A DNA stretch of 64,000 bases, from positions 61,845 through 125,844 of the forward strand of contig DJMN01000004.1 of assembly GCA_002435385.1 (NCBI GenBank), written 5' to 3'. The notes under the pieces were generated by a model. That model searched no databases. It saw only the letters and a program-made list of their open reading frames with translations, and had not been told where the DNA came from. Position 1 is the first letter of the stretch. Every line of letters begins with the position of its first letter. Shown here in pieces: positions 1 through 9,957 of this stretch. Source of the stretch: Patescibacteria group bacterium UBA6489 (GTDB taxonomy: Bacteria > Patescibacteriota > Gracilibacteria > BD1-5 > UBA6164). A program made the translations under genes and the position numbers.

Positions 1-157
1 TGTTTTCGGTTTCTTCTGGAGAGATATTTGTTATTCTATTTATATATCTAGACAATTTTCCCTCATAATTTTTTACCACACAATAAAAAGCATCAATATC
101 TCAAGACGATATTTTCCTCACTATATCCTTATCTGTATTTTCTTTACAATTCCACAT
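1..157 (-). CDS. RNA polymerase sigma factor, sigma-70/ECF type (5' part, runs off window)
   Basis: The minus-strand frame begins MWNCKENTDKDIVRKISSGD and continues DAFYCVVKNYEGKLSRYINR to the window edge. This pattern (a charged start, then D-x-F-x-x-hydrophobic-x-x-Y-x-x-x-L-x-R-Y-hydrophobic) is the region-2 opening of ECF-type sigma factors, which direct RNA polymerase to alternative promoters. One TGA is read as Gly. The start codon is the first ATG after an AT-rich untranslated stretch. Only 52 codons are present, so subtype and C-terminal region 4 cannot be judged. Confidence 0.62.
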
Positions 158-283
158 AAGATTATTTTACAAACACCTATTAATCTGACATCTATTAATA
201 CGAAATTTAAATAATTTTCTTTCAAAAAATAATAATTCTAAACAAAAAACCTTTTTATTTTATTCTTACAATATATTTTATTT

Positions 284-317
284 CAAAAAAAAGTCCACTT
301 TTTGAAAAGTGAACTCC
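284..317 (-). terminator. intrinsic terminator after the secreted Gly/Arg-tail protein
   Basis: On the minus strand a near-perfect inverted repeat (agttcactttt / aaagtggact) is followed by a run of eight T, 17 bases after the stop of the upstream gene. It separates that gene from the sigma-factor gene. Confidence 0.7.
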
Positions 318-333
318 TCTAATCTATATAAAA

Positions 334-753
334 CTATTGAACTTGGCAATTTCAACCATTACTACCTCTACCTTGTCATCTTCATTCTCATTTTCCCATT
401 CATCTTCACTCTCATCTTCCTTCACCATTTTTAAGTCATAAACCTAACTCTGCTCTAATAGCTTTTGCTTCTTCTAATTTTCATTCTTGAGCTAATTTAT
501 TAGCTTCTGCAAATTTTTCAAAATTATCAGCATTTACAACCTCTGTAACCCTTCATTTACCATCCATAAGTTCTTTCCATGCTTCATAATCTTTTGTTTC
601 AAAAGCTTCCTGCATTGCCTCATGCCTATCTTCTGAATAATCTGGTCATTTTACACTTGGATCTCCACGATAAGCAGATACACCTGAAATAGTTAACATT
701 CATACGATTCAAGCTAGAGATATTCCAGCTAATATTTTTTTACTTGTTTTCAT
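334..753 (-). CDS. secreted protein with Gly/Arg-rich C-terminal tail, unknown function
   Basis: 139 aa. Residues 1-27 form a signal peptide (MKTSKKILAGISL, hydrophobic core, ending VSAYRG). The mature part is acidic and helical (EDRHEAMQEAFETKDYEAW, then an AEANKLAQEGKLEEAKAIRA segment), with a repeated Ala/Glu/Lys pattern like small bacterial proteins of the DUF2680/CpxP-like kind. The last ~30 residues are almost only Gly, Arg, Glu and Met (GEGRGEGRGMGKGEGRG), most of these glycines written as TGA. It ends in an intrinsic terminator and lies directly upstream of the sigma-factor gene. Function not recognised. Confidence 0.75.
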
Positions 754-962
754 AATACAAATATTTAGAAATATAAATTTTACTTTAGAAGAATTTATCT
801 AGAATTTTGATTCTTCTAAAACTTAGTACGAAACCCTAAACTTTTTTCTTTCAAAAAATTTCAGTTTTTTTTATTTCTTGTCACTTTATTTGCATTAAAT
901 CGTTTAAATATATACCAAGCTTGTAACATTTTTATATAATTTATCTTTTAAAATTTCCTCTT

Positions 963-1982
963 ATGAGAAAACTTTTACTAATTTCAACAACATTTATTTT
1001 ACTACCATTATTCTGAAATATAACAAATGCAGACTGTGCAAGTTGAGCATTTTGTTGAGCAAAACAAATATGTAATTCTGATTACTGTTGCACAGATTAC
1101 AAAACATTTGAAGACAACTGTTGAGATACGGAATGATACAACTTTCAATACCCTTGAGAATGTCAAGAATGTGTTCATTTATGATGAGGTCTAGTATATT
1201 GGACTCTCGAATGAACAGAACCTCAAAGCTGTTGTGAATGACTAACTCCAGTTAGCCCTAAAATGCTTAATGATTGACCTCCTATGGCAGATCTACCAGC
1301 TATCTGTATAAAAAAATGAGATTGAATCTGTGATACTAGATATGAAGATGAAAAAAATTCTCCAGAAGATTGTTCAGAAAAGAAGTGTAGTGATGAAGTC
1401 CAGGTATGTAATGACGGATCAGTAATTACTCAAAAATGAGAAAATTGCGAATTTGAAGCTTGTCCATGAAGTGAAGATGAATCAATAATGTTTTGTGAAA
1501 GATTTGATGATCCTGTATGTGCTTCTATTATAAAATGTACAGAGCAGTGATCTCATACTTGTGAAAAAACTTATGAAACTTTTGAAAATGAATGTTATTT
1601 AAGTACTAGAGAACATTCTTATAAATACCAATATGAATACAAATGAGAGTGTGAAGTTTTACCACTAGAAATTAGAAATAAAATTGAAAATTTAGTAAAT
1701 AATTTTATGAATAAAGTTGATTTAAAATATACAGATAAAGAAAAAAGAGTTTCTTTTTTAGACCTGATGATATCTAAGTTTGAAAAGATAGAACCTAAAA
1801 ATGAAAAACTAGAGGCTGTTGTTACTTCTATTGTTTATAAGCTAAAAAAATTAAAAAGAGCAATAAAAAACGATATAGAGAGTAGTGAATGTTATTCAAA
1901 GTGATGAGAGTGGGATTATAAAACAGGTTTTCCATATCGGGACAATATTCATGATAAAGCAAATTGAGAATGTAAGTATTAA
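963..1982 (+). CDS. secreted cysteine-rich protein with Kazal-like segment
   Basis: 339 aa. A signal peptide (MRKLLLISTTFILLPLFG, cleavage near NADC) is followed by many cysteines. Around residue 110 lies a GDGICDTRYEDEKNSPEDC unit, a cysteine/aspartate pattern common in secreted CPR proteins. Residues ~180-235 (PVCASI, then TYETFENECYL and Y-x-Y-K-GEC) resemble a Kazal-type protease-inhibitor module. The C-terminal ~100 residues are Lys/Glu-rich and probably helical. It is divergent from the preceding gene. A role at the cell surface, perhaps against host or community proteases, is inference only. Confidence 0.72.
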
Positions 1983-1989
1983 AAAATCG

Positions 1990-2426
1990 TTATAAATCAT
2001 ATCATTTTTCTTCAATCTCCATCAAAATTTCTGAAAACCAATTTTTAATCATTTCCAAATTTTTATCAATATCATTAATATTAGAAAACATAATCAATTT
2101 TTCCAACTTTAAAACCACTTTTCTAAGAAAATGCCTTGAAATATGAATTCTTCCCCAATCATATAAATAAGGAGTGTATTTAACTCTTAATATTCCAACC
2201 ATAGGAAGATAAGCATATTTTATATAATAATTAGTAGATTCAATATAATTTCATCTATTTTATAATCATCAACACATAAAAATAAATCTATATCTGAAAA
2301 TGAATCAACTTCATTATTTGCATCTGATTCCCCTAACCAACATGCATGAACACATGTTTTATTATTTAAATTTTCACTTATTTCTCTTATTATTCTTTCT
2401 CTTATTTCCTTATGCATACAATTCAT
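1990..2426 (-). pseudogene. nucleotidyltransferase-fold protein, frameshifted
   Basis: The first frame (2220-2426) carries a minimal nucleotidyltransferase signature: WLGES, then DSFSDIDLFLCVDDYKID. The GS-like loop and the SDIDL metal-binding aspartates resemble small MNT/aminoglycoside-type nucleotidyltransferases. It then meets TAA. The sequence continues in another frame as ESTNYYIKYAYLPMVGILRV, through a YDWGRIHISRHFLRK segment, to the stop at 1990. One frameshift near 2235-2250 would restore a protein of about 145 aa. It is either a decayed gene or an indel error. Confidence 0.6.
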
Positions 2427-2488
2427 TGTATTATTTTATTAAATAACCTTAAGATATAAAACTTATTTAGATTGTTTAGAAAGTAGTC

Positions 2489-2671
2489 ATGAATAAAACG
2501 ACTCAGCCCCAAAGAATTATTTTATTTCATAACCACATTCCAATTCACAAACCAACAAAGTTAACTTCTTTTACGATAAAAGAAATCCTCAAAAAGCATA
2601 AAGAAAAAATGAAAAATACCAAATGAAAAGAAAAAGAAAAAATTTTCATTAACAATTTAGAATTACTATAA
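2489..2671 (+). CDS. small basic protein, doubtful
   Basis: 60 aa open frame (MNKTTQPQRIILFHNHIPIH..., then Lys-rich) with one TGA read as Gly. It has no recognisable domain and no clear ribosome-binding site. It lies in otherwise gene-poor DNA just before the structured RNA region. It could be a remnant or a chance frame. Confidence 0.3.
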
Positions 2672-2815
2672 AATTTTACCAAAAAAATTCAAAAAATATA
2701 ATCAAATACTCTCAGAAATTTTAAAAAAACATTTTTTTACACTTTCTATTATTCCCTCAGAATAAACGTTTTCATATCAAATCAACAACTAAAAACAAAA
2801 AAAGTCAAAAAAAGA

Positions 2816-2844
2816 TTTGCATTATTTTAAAAAATCATTATAAA
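2816..2844 (+). promoter_or_regulatory. promoter of the structured RNA
   Basis: TTGCAT at 2817-2822, a 16-base spacer and TATAAA at 2839-2844 give a sigma-70-type promoter with the same -35 box seen before other genes of this window (19586, 24935 minus, 27132, 34806). Predicted transcription start is near 2850, where the hairpin-rich RNA begins. Confidence 0.6.
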
Positions 2845-2849
2845 TTAAT

Positions 2850-3397
2850 CATGCAAGGCAGAAAGAACAAGCCTTGACATATAATAAATCGCCTGAAGAT
2901 TATTAAAAATCTTCTGCCGCCGCAGACAAGCCATCGCGCGCGACTCGTCTGCCACATTATCTGAGCCTCAGATAAGGGCTCGGAATTGAGTGAAAAAGAA
3001 TAGGAGGCAACCCATTGTTGGCTCCTCAGTAAAACAAAACCGGAGATACCCCAAAAAGATGATTTACCTGAAAACGCCGAAAACAAATATTATTGCCTGA
3101 ACCCCACCGCTGCCGTCTGCCCCAAAACCAAAACCCCGGAGAAAATAATATGCTACGACGCCCAAGAGACGGATTGTAGATATTAAAAAAACTTCCGTGA
3201 TATTATGAGCTCCCCCATGAGGGTCCCCAAAAAAACCGGAAAAAAGGAGCCTATTATGAGGTTACCAAGAGACGCTCTCTAGCGTCCATATCAGAAATTG
3301 GAAAATTTCTGTTAGAGAAAGTCCCCCCCACCAGCTGAGAGCAGAGGGGGCAAAAAAAGGAGAACAAGGTCCCGCTTTAATGCGGGACCATTTTTTT
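2850..3397 (+). ncRNA. large structured non-coding RNA, unidentified class
   Basis: About 550 bases, clearly more GC-rich than the surroundings, with no open frame in code 25. It lies between a promoter and an intrinsic terminator. Visible hairpins: 2854-2876 (CAAGGC/GCCTTG), 2895-2914 (GAAGATT/AATCTTC), 2922-2952 (GCAGAC/GTCTGC), 2957-2975 (TTATCTGA/TCAGATAA), a GGAG...GCTCC hairpin near 3000-3030, 3271-3286 (GACGCT/AGCGTC), 3292-3311 (CAGAAATT/AATTTCTG) and 3323-3350 (CCCCC/GGGGG). Single-stranded purine-rich joints (AAAAAACCGG, GGAAAAAAGGAG) lie between. It lacks the signatures of RNase P RNA in the right order, tmRNA (no tRNA-like end) and SRP RNA. It may be one of the large ornate bacterial RNAs or a lineage-specific one. 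Confidence 0.66.
3368..3397 (+). terminator. intrinsic terminator of the structured RNA
   Basis: GGTCCCGC, a six-base loop, GCGGGACC, then A and seven T: a textbook intrinsic terminator that fixes strand and 3' end of the RNA. Confidence 0.9.
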
Positions 3398-3539
3398 GTG
3401 TAAAAAGTAAATAAAAAAATAATAATACATCAAATAAGCAATATTATCTTTTATGCTATATCAAATTCCCAAATTACAAAGATTATTACAAAAGTTAAAA
3501 AAGATAAAAACTCTATAGGCTTTATGATAAATTCAAAAT

Positions 3540-4268
3540 TTATTCCCCACTCCCATAAATATAATCAAAAATAGACTCCATAGTCCTTGCAATCTCTTCA
3601 TTTTCAATCACAACACCAGTTATAGAATCATTCATAGAAATAAAATTAGTCTTATTACCATAAATCTTTATAGTAATTCAAATATCCAATTTATCCCATC
3701 CAATAGTTTTAGGGTGAAACTTAGACCATAATCGTTCACTCTTTGTAGGTTTTCTGTTCATTATTAACTTCATATCAGCTTTTCTTTTGGCAGTATCATA
3801 AACTTCATTTCTAAGCTTACGAAGTTTATCCCTTTCTCAACTTTTCCTATCAGCATTTGAACTAAAAATTCTTATATCCTTAGGATCGTCTTTTACCTCC
3901 ATTCTATAAAGCTCAGCCACATTTTCAGCTCATTCAAAATAATAAATCTTAGGCTTATTTGAAAATTTATTATTTTTAGCCCTAAGTTCAGGTAATTTTT
4001 CTTTCAATCATAAAACCTGTTTTTCCAAAATACTATACAAATCATCCGGATTTATAGCTTCATAATAAGTAACACCATTTTTCACATGCTTTTTCAGAAT
4101 TTTCTTTTCCTCCATTTTTTCTAAAATCCCATACAAAGTAGTTCTTTTTATCCCTGAAAATCTCGCTATGTTTGAAACCTGCGTCATCCCAAGTTCAAGA
4201 TTTGCAATATAAACTTTTACCTCATTATCCTGAAAACCAAGCCCTTTTAAAATATTTTCTACTTCCAT
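3540..4268 (-). CDS. TrmB-family transcriptional regulator
   Basis: 242 aa. The N-terminal winged helix-turn-helix reads MEVENILKGLGFQDNEVKVY, then SNIARFSGIKRTTLYGILEK and EEKKILKK, the classic TrmB layout (DNA-binding helix around residues 30-60). A coiled-coil linker follows (YSILEKQVLGLKEKLPELRA). The C-terminal part contains YYFEGAENVAELYRMEVKD, IRIFSSNAD, RKLRNEVYDTAKRK and KTNFISMNDS, as in the effector-like domain of these regulators. It ends IFDYIYGSGE. The target is unknown; no operon partner lies close by. Confidence 0.82.
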
Positions 4269-4377
4269 TTTTTGTTATTAAAATATAAGGTTGTCATTTT
4301 AGTCGACAATATTGTACCCATAACTTTTGAAAAAGCTAATTTTAGAGATATAATAACATCGTTAAATTAAACAACAC

Positions 4378-4500
4378 CTCTATCTTGCCCTAAAGGATAC
4401 ACCTTCGGATAAATTCTTTCTCCTTTCTGGAGAAAGAGGCTACAAATTGTTCCCCTTTCCCCTGACAAGGGGAGAGGATTCAGGAGAGAGGTAAGAATAA
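4378..4500. repeat. dispersed palindromic repeat, family B (two units)
   Basis: Two adjacent imperfect palindromes: ttctttctcctttctggagaaagagg and a cccctttcccctgacaaggggagagg unit followed by aggagagaggt. The same arrangement recurs at 9832-9925. It fills the otherwise empty 4269-4569 stretch between two genes. Confidence 0.75.
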
Positions 4501-4569
4501 AGAAAAAACAACAAAACAACAGAACGAAAATATTCGTTCCCTACAAAACTTACAACCTAAAACCAAAAA

Positions 4570-6915
4570 ATGATCTTTGAATACAAAAAATGAAGTTTAA
4601 TCTTATTATCTGGAATCCCATGATGCGGAAAATCAACATTTGCTAAAAAACATTTTCCAAAAGACTACATCATATCAACAGACGAAATAAGAGAAAGATA
4701 CTTCTGAGACGAACACAAATTCAACGAAGACTGAACCATATCAATCTGAAACTACGAAACAAACTGAGCCCTAATTTTTAGCATAGTTATGAAAATCGCT
4801 AATGAAAGATGTGCAGAATGACTAAGTACAGTCATTGATGCAACAAACCTAAGAGACTCAGATAGAAAAAGATTTATAACACTATGAAACTGGGAGAGAA
4901 TTTATACCATAATATTTGACTCAGAAAAAGCACTAGAACAAAACAAAATCAGAAAAGAAAAAAACATCAGATGATATGTTCCAGAAAAAATTATTGAAAA
5001 AATGAGCTTATCCTTCAACAAAGGCACAAGCATAAAAAACAACAACATCATAAAAGCTGAAAAAATAACAGAAGTAAAAGAAAGATTTGATAACCTAAAC
5101 CTATCAGAAGAAAACAACATACTAGTTTACTGAGATGTACACGGCATGAAAGATTTCTATGAAACCTACAAAACCTTACAAGAAAAATACACAAAAAACT
5201 ACAAAAAACCTCTAAGTGTTTTTGTATGAGACCTAGTAGATAGATGAAACCATTCTGTAGATAATCTGTGTTTCATAATGAACGAAGTAAAAAAATGAGA
5301 TGCCAAAATGGTTATGGGAAATCACGAACTAAAACTACTAAGAAACATAAACAAATTTCTAGAAGAGTGAGTTATAGAAGACTTTGTAGAAGCCAGATAC
5401 AACACTATAAAACAATTCGTAGAACTTCATAAAAAAGACTGAATCTATGACTGATTTATAAAAGAAATTAAGTGAGAAAATTTCAACCTACACAGGATCA
5501 AAAATTTCTTAGACTCTCTACCTTTTTACAAAACAATAACAACCTGAACCAGAAAAAAATATTTAGTAACACATTCTCCACTACTAGTTCCTGAAAATAC
5601 CTGAAACCTAAAAAAATCTATAGCAATATTCTGATCAGAACAATTAAAAGAAAACCTATACATAAAACAAGAAGAAGCCAACAAAAACAATACAAATTTC
5701 ATAAAAGCAACAAAAGAAGTCTTCAAAAAAACTTGAGTAACCTGTATCACATGACACATAGAACTACAAGATCTTATAGATAAACTAAAAATAAAAAACT
5801 TCTATTCCCTAGAATGAGAAGTTGATAGAAAATGATTTATGAAAGTCTTAGTACTTGAAAAAAATTGAAAGAAAATCACAGGAAAAATAGAAAAATTTGA
5901 GTCAGATATAGATTTCAACAGATGACAAACAAACACCTGAGAATACAAAAACTTCTGTGAACTATGAAAAGATCTAATCCACCAAAAACACTATTGAGAC
6001 CTAACCATTTTCAAATACAGCAAAAAAGTATTTTACAAAAACCTATGGTTAAAAAACTCAAATCGAGTAAACAACATACTATTAAAAGCCAGATGAATAG
6101 TATTTGATAGATTAGGAAATATAGTCTCATACCCATTTGATAAAGTATTTAACAACTGAGAAATTTTGAGAAACATAAACTGAGACATCGTAAATGAAAA
6201 CAAACTCTCAGAATGAAAATACCAATTCATAGAAAAACTAAACTGATTCCTATGAGTCATAAGCCAAGACTTCTACAATAGAAATAAACTATTAATCCAC
6301 ACAAGCTGAAGTCTAGACTGACCATTCACAGACTACATAAAAGAACTATTAACAGATGAGCAATACATAAACATAGTAAAGTTTATTAAAACAAAATGAA
6401 AACACACACTAATGTTTGAAGTCATTCATCCAGACGATCCACACATAGTTGAATACACACAAAAAGACTACTGACTTTATCTAATATGAGCAAGAAACTT
6501 ACAATCAGACAATTTAGCGAATATGAAGCTATTATCAGAAGAAGAACTTGATTCACTAGCTAATGATTTAGGCTTCAGAAGACCAAAATATTTTGTAGAA
6601 AAATATAGTGATTTCAAAAAAAGAATAGGCTCTGAAAAGATTGAGTGATATATGGTTAGAGATTTAGAAACCTGAGAACATTTAGTAAAAATAAAATTCC
6701 CTTACTATCTTGTAACGAAATTTTTAGCAAGAATGTGAGATTGAAATTTTCAGTTTTTACTGAGAAATAAAGAGAAGTTTATAGAAGCTAAAAATATTGA
6801 TGAAGAATTTTTTCCAGTGGTTGAGTATATTGCAGAGAATAAGGAAAAGTTTGAAGGCATGGATGAGCAGGAGAAGGTGAGGGAGATTAGGAGGTTTATT
6901 GAGGAGATTGTTTAA
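4570..6915 (+). CDS. pnkp: Pnkp-type RNA repair enzyme: polynucleotide kinase, phosphatase and RNA ligase
   Basis: 781 aa, three modules in the order known from bacterial Pnkp (clostridial enzyme about 870 aa). Kinase: P-loop GIPGCGKSTFAKK at ~15-27, STDEIRERYFG, DATNLRDSDRKRF near 93. Metallophosphatase: GDVHG near 188, GDLVDRG near 221, GNHE near 251, THS and TGH further on. Ligase: KARGIVFDRLGNIVSYPFDK, EKLNGFLG near 555 with the probable adenylated lysine, LMFEV near 614 and EGYMVRDLETGEHLVKIKF near 695. Many motif glycines are TGA. Such enzymes heal and seal broken RNA ends. In other bacteria Pnkp partners with the methyltransferase Hen1; none is seen here. Confidence 0.9.
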
Positions 6916-6917
6916 AT

Positions 6918-6962
6918 AGAAAATAGCGTAGGTTTAAAACCCACCGTTGACAAGCTATTGTT
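6918..6962 (-). repeat. dispersed repeat family A
   Basis: Reverse-oriented copy of a repeat with core caacngngggttttaaccc; here it reads, on the minus strand, agcttgtcaacggtgggttttaa. Placed directly after the stop of the RNA repair gene. Confidence 0.7.
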
Positions 6963-6989
6963 AAATTATAATTTATTAAGAATAAGGAT

Positions 6990-9293
6990 ATGAAAAATTT
7001 TAAGGATTTTTTGAATAATTTAGATAATCATGTTGAACCTATTAGTACTTATCTTGAAATATCTGATAAAATAAAAAATTTTCTAAAGGGAGCAGAAAAA
7101 ATAAGTAATGAATTAGAGAAAGAACAAATGATTTTTGATTTGGTTGAAGATTATAATTGGAAGGAAACTCAGGATGATTTCTTTAATTGGGGAACTTATT
7201 ATTGACCTATGTTTATTTTTCCATCAAAAGAAGATGAAAAAATGATGAATGTTTATCCTCATATAAATAAAGTAGATCAAAATCTTATAGATTATTATTT
7301 AAAAAGAGCTAATGAGTCAAAGAATCCTGTTTTGGTTACAAGATATATAAGTGTATCTCTTGATTTCTCAAATAAGCTTTGATTAAGAAAAGTAGACTTT
7401 GAATTTATAAAGAAATACCTTTATTGTATTTTAGAGATTTATCAGAAAGCATTAATTACAGATAGTTATTTTTTGTTGCAAGAGCTTAAAAGAGCTGTAT
7501 TTATATCAAAAACCTATAATCAAAAAGAATACTTTGAAAAATTAAAAGAAATAATTATTAAATATGAAGAGAAACAAACTAATTGAAATATGTGATTATG
7601 GTGAGATTCTTTTGATATATTCGTAAATGAAAATAAAGGATTGCAAATAGGTGATGCAGAAAAAGAACAGATAATGGATAAAATAATATATAGGCTTGAG
7701 GAAGAGGATAAGAAAGAGCTTCCAAATGTATATATTATCGAAAAAGCTTTACTTGTGCTTAGAAAATTAAAAGAGAATTCAAGTGATAAATTTGAAAAGT
7801 TATATAATTTAATAATATCAATTTATAATAAGAATATTGAAGCAAATAATAATGAATTTTTTAAGATTAATTATTTGAAATGATTATTAGATTTATATCA
7901 AGAATATGGTAATATAGATGAAAAGGAAGATACAATGAGAAGGATTAATTCAATAGATTTAAGTAAGTGATTAAAGAAAATTTCTTCCTCATTTAAAATT
8001 ACTGGTGATGAAGTTGAAGATTATATAAGATGATTTTTTTGAGAAAATAATTCGTATGATTTAGGAAAAATTCTTTTATTGATAAGTAAAAGATTTATTC
8101 TTACAAAAAATAATGCACAAAAGGATTTGGAAAAGAAACAAAAAGAATTTGTACTTTATAATTTATTTTCAACACTTATTATAGATAAAGATGGTTGATT
8201 AGTGTGAACAATCTCTTCAGATGAAGAAGAAAGAAAATTAATACATGAAGCTCGTCAGAATATAGATATTTGAAATATATTCTTGGAAATAGTTCTTAAT
8301 CATTTTATTGAAAGTATAAAAAAAGAAAAATTTTATAATTATTTGATAAGTAAATGTGATATTTTAGAATGAGAAAATGAAATAGAAATTCAAGAGCTGA
8401 TTGATAATATTTATAGTAAAAAAAGCTATTGTTTAGTTTGAATATTAATTCCTTTAATTGAAAAACTATTTAGAAAGATTGTTCATATAAATTGATGAAA
8501 TGTAAAGAAAAAAGATGAATTTAATGGAGGATTTATGTATAAATCATTATGAGAGATATTAAATGATAAAATTATCACAAATTTGTTTACTGAAAATATA
8601 GTATTCTATTTTAAGGTTGTTTTATCAGAAAGACTATGACTAAATTTAAGAAATGATTTTTGTCACTGAATTGATAGAGAAAAATTTTATAATTATCATA
8701 TAGCATTGAGAATATTACATGTATTTTTTACATTGATAACTTTTACAAAGATAAATTGAGAATATAAAGTAAATATTTTTTTTGATAAAGAATATATATC
8801 AGGTGCTAATAAAAATCAATATTCTTATAATAAAGAGCTTAAAGACGATAATTCAAAAAAAGATTTTATAAATAGAATCTGAATTCAAATGTTTGAAAAA
8901 GATAAGATAGTAAACTCTGTGATAATACTAAGTAATTCTTGATCTTCAGGATTTTCTGAAAAATCAGCAATTATAAAATGAGAAAAAATATATATTTGTG
9001 TTTGAAATAAAGTCTACTGTTTAAATATACCATCTCTAGACTTAGTATGGGAGAAAAAATGTGATTTTAGTAGTTGTTTTTCAATACATGAATACAAAGA
9101 TGATTTTATTATCCATTGAGAATTAGATATAACAAGGATAAATAAAAAATGAGAAATAATCTGGCAAAAATGATGAGATGATATATTTGTAACTGATAAA
9201 TGATGAGAATTTGAGATAAAAGATAATTACATCAAGGTAAGATCTTGGAGTTGAAAACTATTCACTTTTGACTGAGATTGAAATGAAATCTAA
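6990..9293 (+). CDS. DUF4209-like protein with C-terminal beta-propeller-like repeats
   Basis: 767 aa, mostly helical. N-terminal half: MKNFKDFLNNLDNHVEPIST, then LVTRYISVSLDFSNKLGLRK and long helices. Around 540-580 it has LIEKLFRKIV and LNLRNDFCHG, the arginine-asparagine/His-Gly pattern that ends DUF4209 domains. The last ~140 residues change character to short beta repeats: KGEKIYICVGNKVYCLN, DLVWEKKC, DDFIIHGELDITRINKKGEI and SWSGKLFTFDGDGNEI, like PQQ/WD-type blades. Function unknown; the family is often found in accessory or defence-related contexts. It stands alone between two family A repeats. Confidence 0.6.
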
Positions 9294-9307
9294 ATTTTCA
9301 AAAAAAT

Positions 9308-9347
9308 AAAATCAGCTGGTCAACAATGGGTTTTAACCCATTGCAAA
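9308..9347 (+). repeat. dispersed repeat family A
   Basis: cagctggtcaacaatggg followed by ttttaacccattgc: a palindromic core flanked by the conserved cagctggtcaac arm, 15 bases after the DUF4209-like gene. Confidence 0.75.
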
Positions 9348-9371
9348 TATTTTATCTCTAAAACAACCCCA

Positions 9372-9782
9372 TGAATCAAATTCTAAAAAACTATAAGGCT
9401 TACACTGGTCCACCTCTTGTTCTGCATGCAAGAATGACACAAACTCCATGAGTAAACTGTGTATCAGCGACAGTGTAAAGTCCGCAAGCCATCTTATCGG
9501 CTCCCCCGTGTTGGTTAAACACTACAATTTTGACGATACCTAAACAGTATCCTTTCTAAAAAATTATTTCCATAGCTTTAAATTCGCTTACTCGCATTTT
9601 GGAAAATCTTTTCCCTGAAAAAATTGACCAAATACCAGTATATAATAAAAATTTCCTGAGATTAAAATTTGAAATTATCAAATATTAGAGAAACTGTAAA
9701 CTTTGCTAAAAAAGCCTACAAAGAAACTAAATGTGATAAAGAAAGAGCCTTGCTTTTTACTAAACCACCAATTTGATAAATC
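9372..9782 (+). pseudogene. degenerate coding remnant, unidentified
   Basis: An ATG opens MNQILKNYKAYTGPPLVLHA and continues to GVNCVSATV before a TAA. In other frames, peptide stretches continue in order: SASHLIGSPVLVKHYNFDDT, then LKNYFHSFKFAYSHFGKSFP, EKIDQIPVYNKNFLRLKFEI, and RETVNFAKKAYKETKCDKER with a stop at 9780. The succession of plausible fragments in changing frames suggests a decayed gene of about 135 codons, but no family is recognised. The higher GC at 9400-9500 leaves open that part of it is an RNA. This covers most of the 9294-9957 gap. Confidence 0.33.
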
Positions 9783-9831
9783 TCCATCTTAACCTCCGAA
9801 ATATTTTAGAAGAATAAGAAGCTATGGGAAT

Positions 9832-9925
9832 ACCTCTATCTTGAATTCTTTCTCCTTTCTGGAGAAAGAGGAACAATTTGTTCTTGTTCTCTCTCCTGAA
9901 GGGGGAGAGTTAGAGAGGGGTATAT
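9832..9925. repeat. dispersed palindromic repeat, family B (two units)
   Basis: ttctttctcctttctggagaaagagg plus ctctcctgaagggggagag and a trailing ttagagaggggta. It is closely similar to the copy at 4378-4500 and lies just before the SPFH gene. Confidence 0.75.
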
Positions 9926-9957
9926 TAAAAACCAAATAACACTTAAAATTAAAAAAA

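Noticed and set aside
2838..3086. Minus-strand 82-codon open frame in the structured RNA
   Set aside because: Codes through several strong hairpins, lacks TGA-glycine usage typical of real genes and is opposite to the RNA's promoter and terminator.
2850..3397. RNase P RNA or tmRNA
   Set aside because: A gagaaagtcc string near 3315 recalls RNase P, but it lies at the 3' end instead of the 5' part and its partner block is missing; no tRNA-like ends are present for tmRNA.
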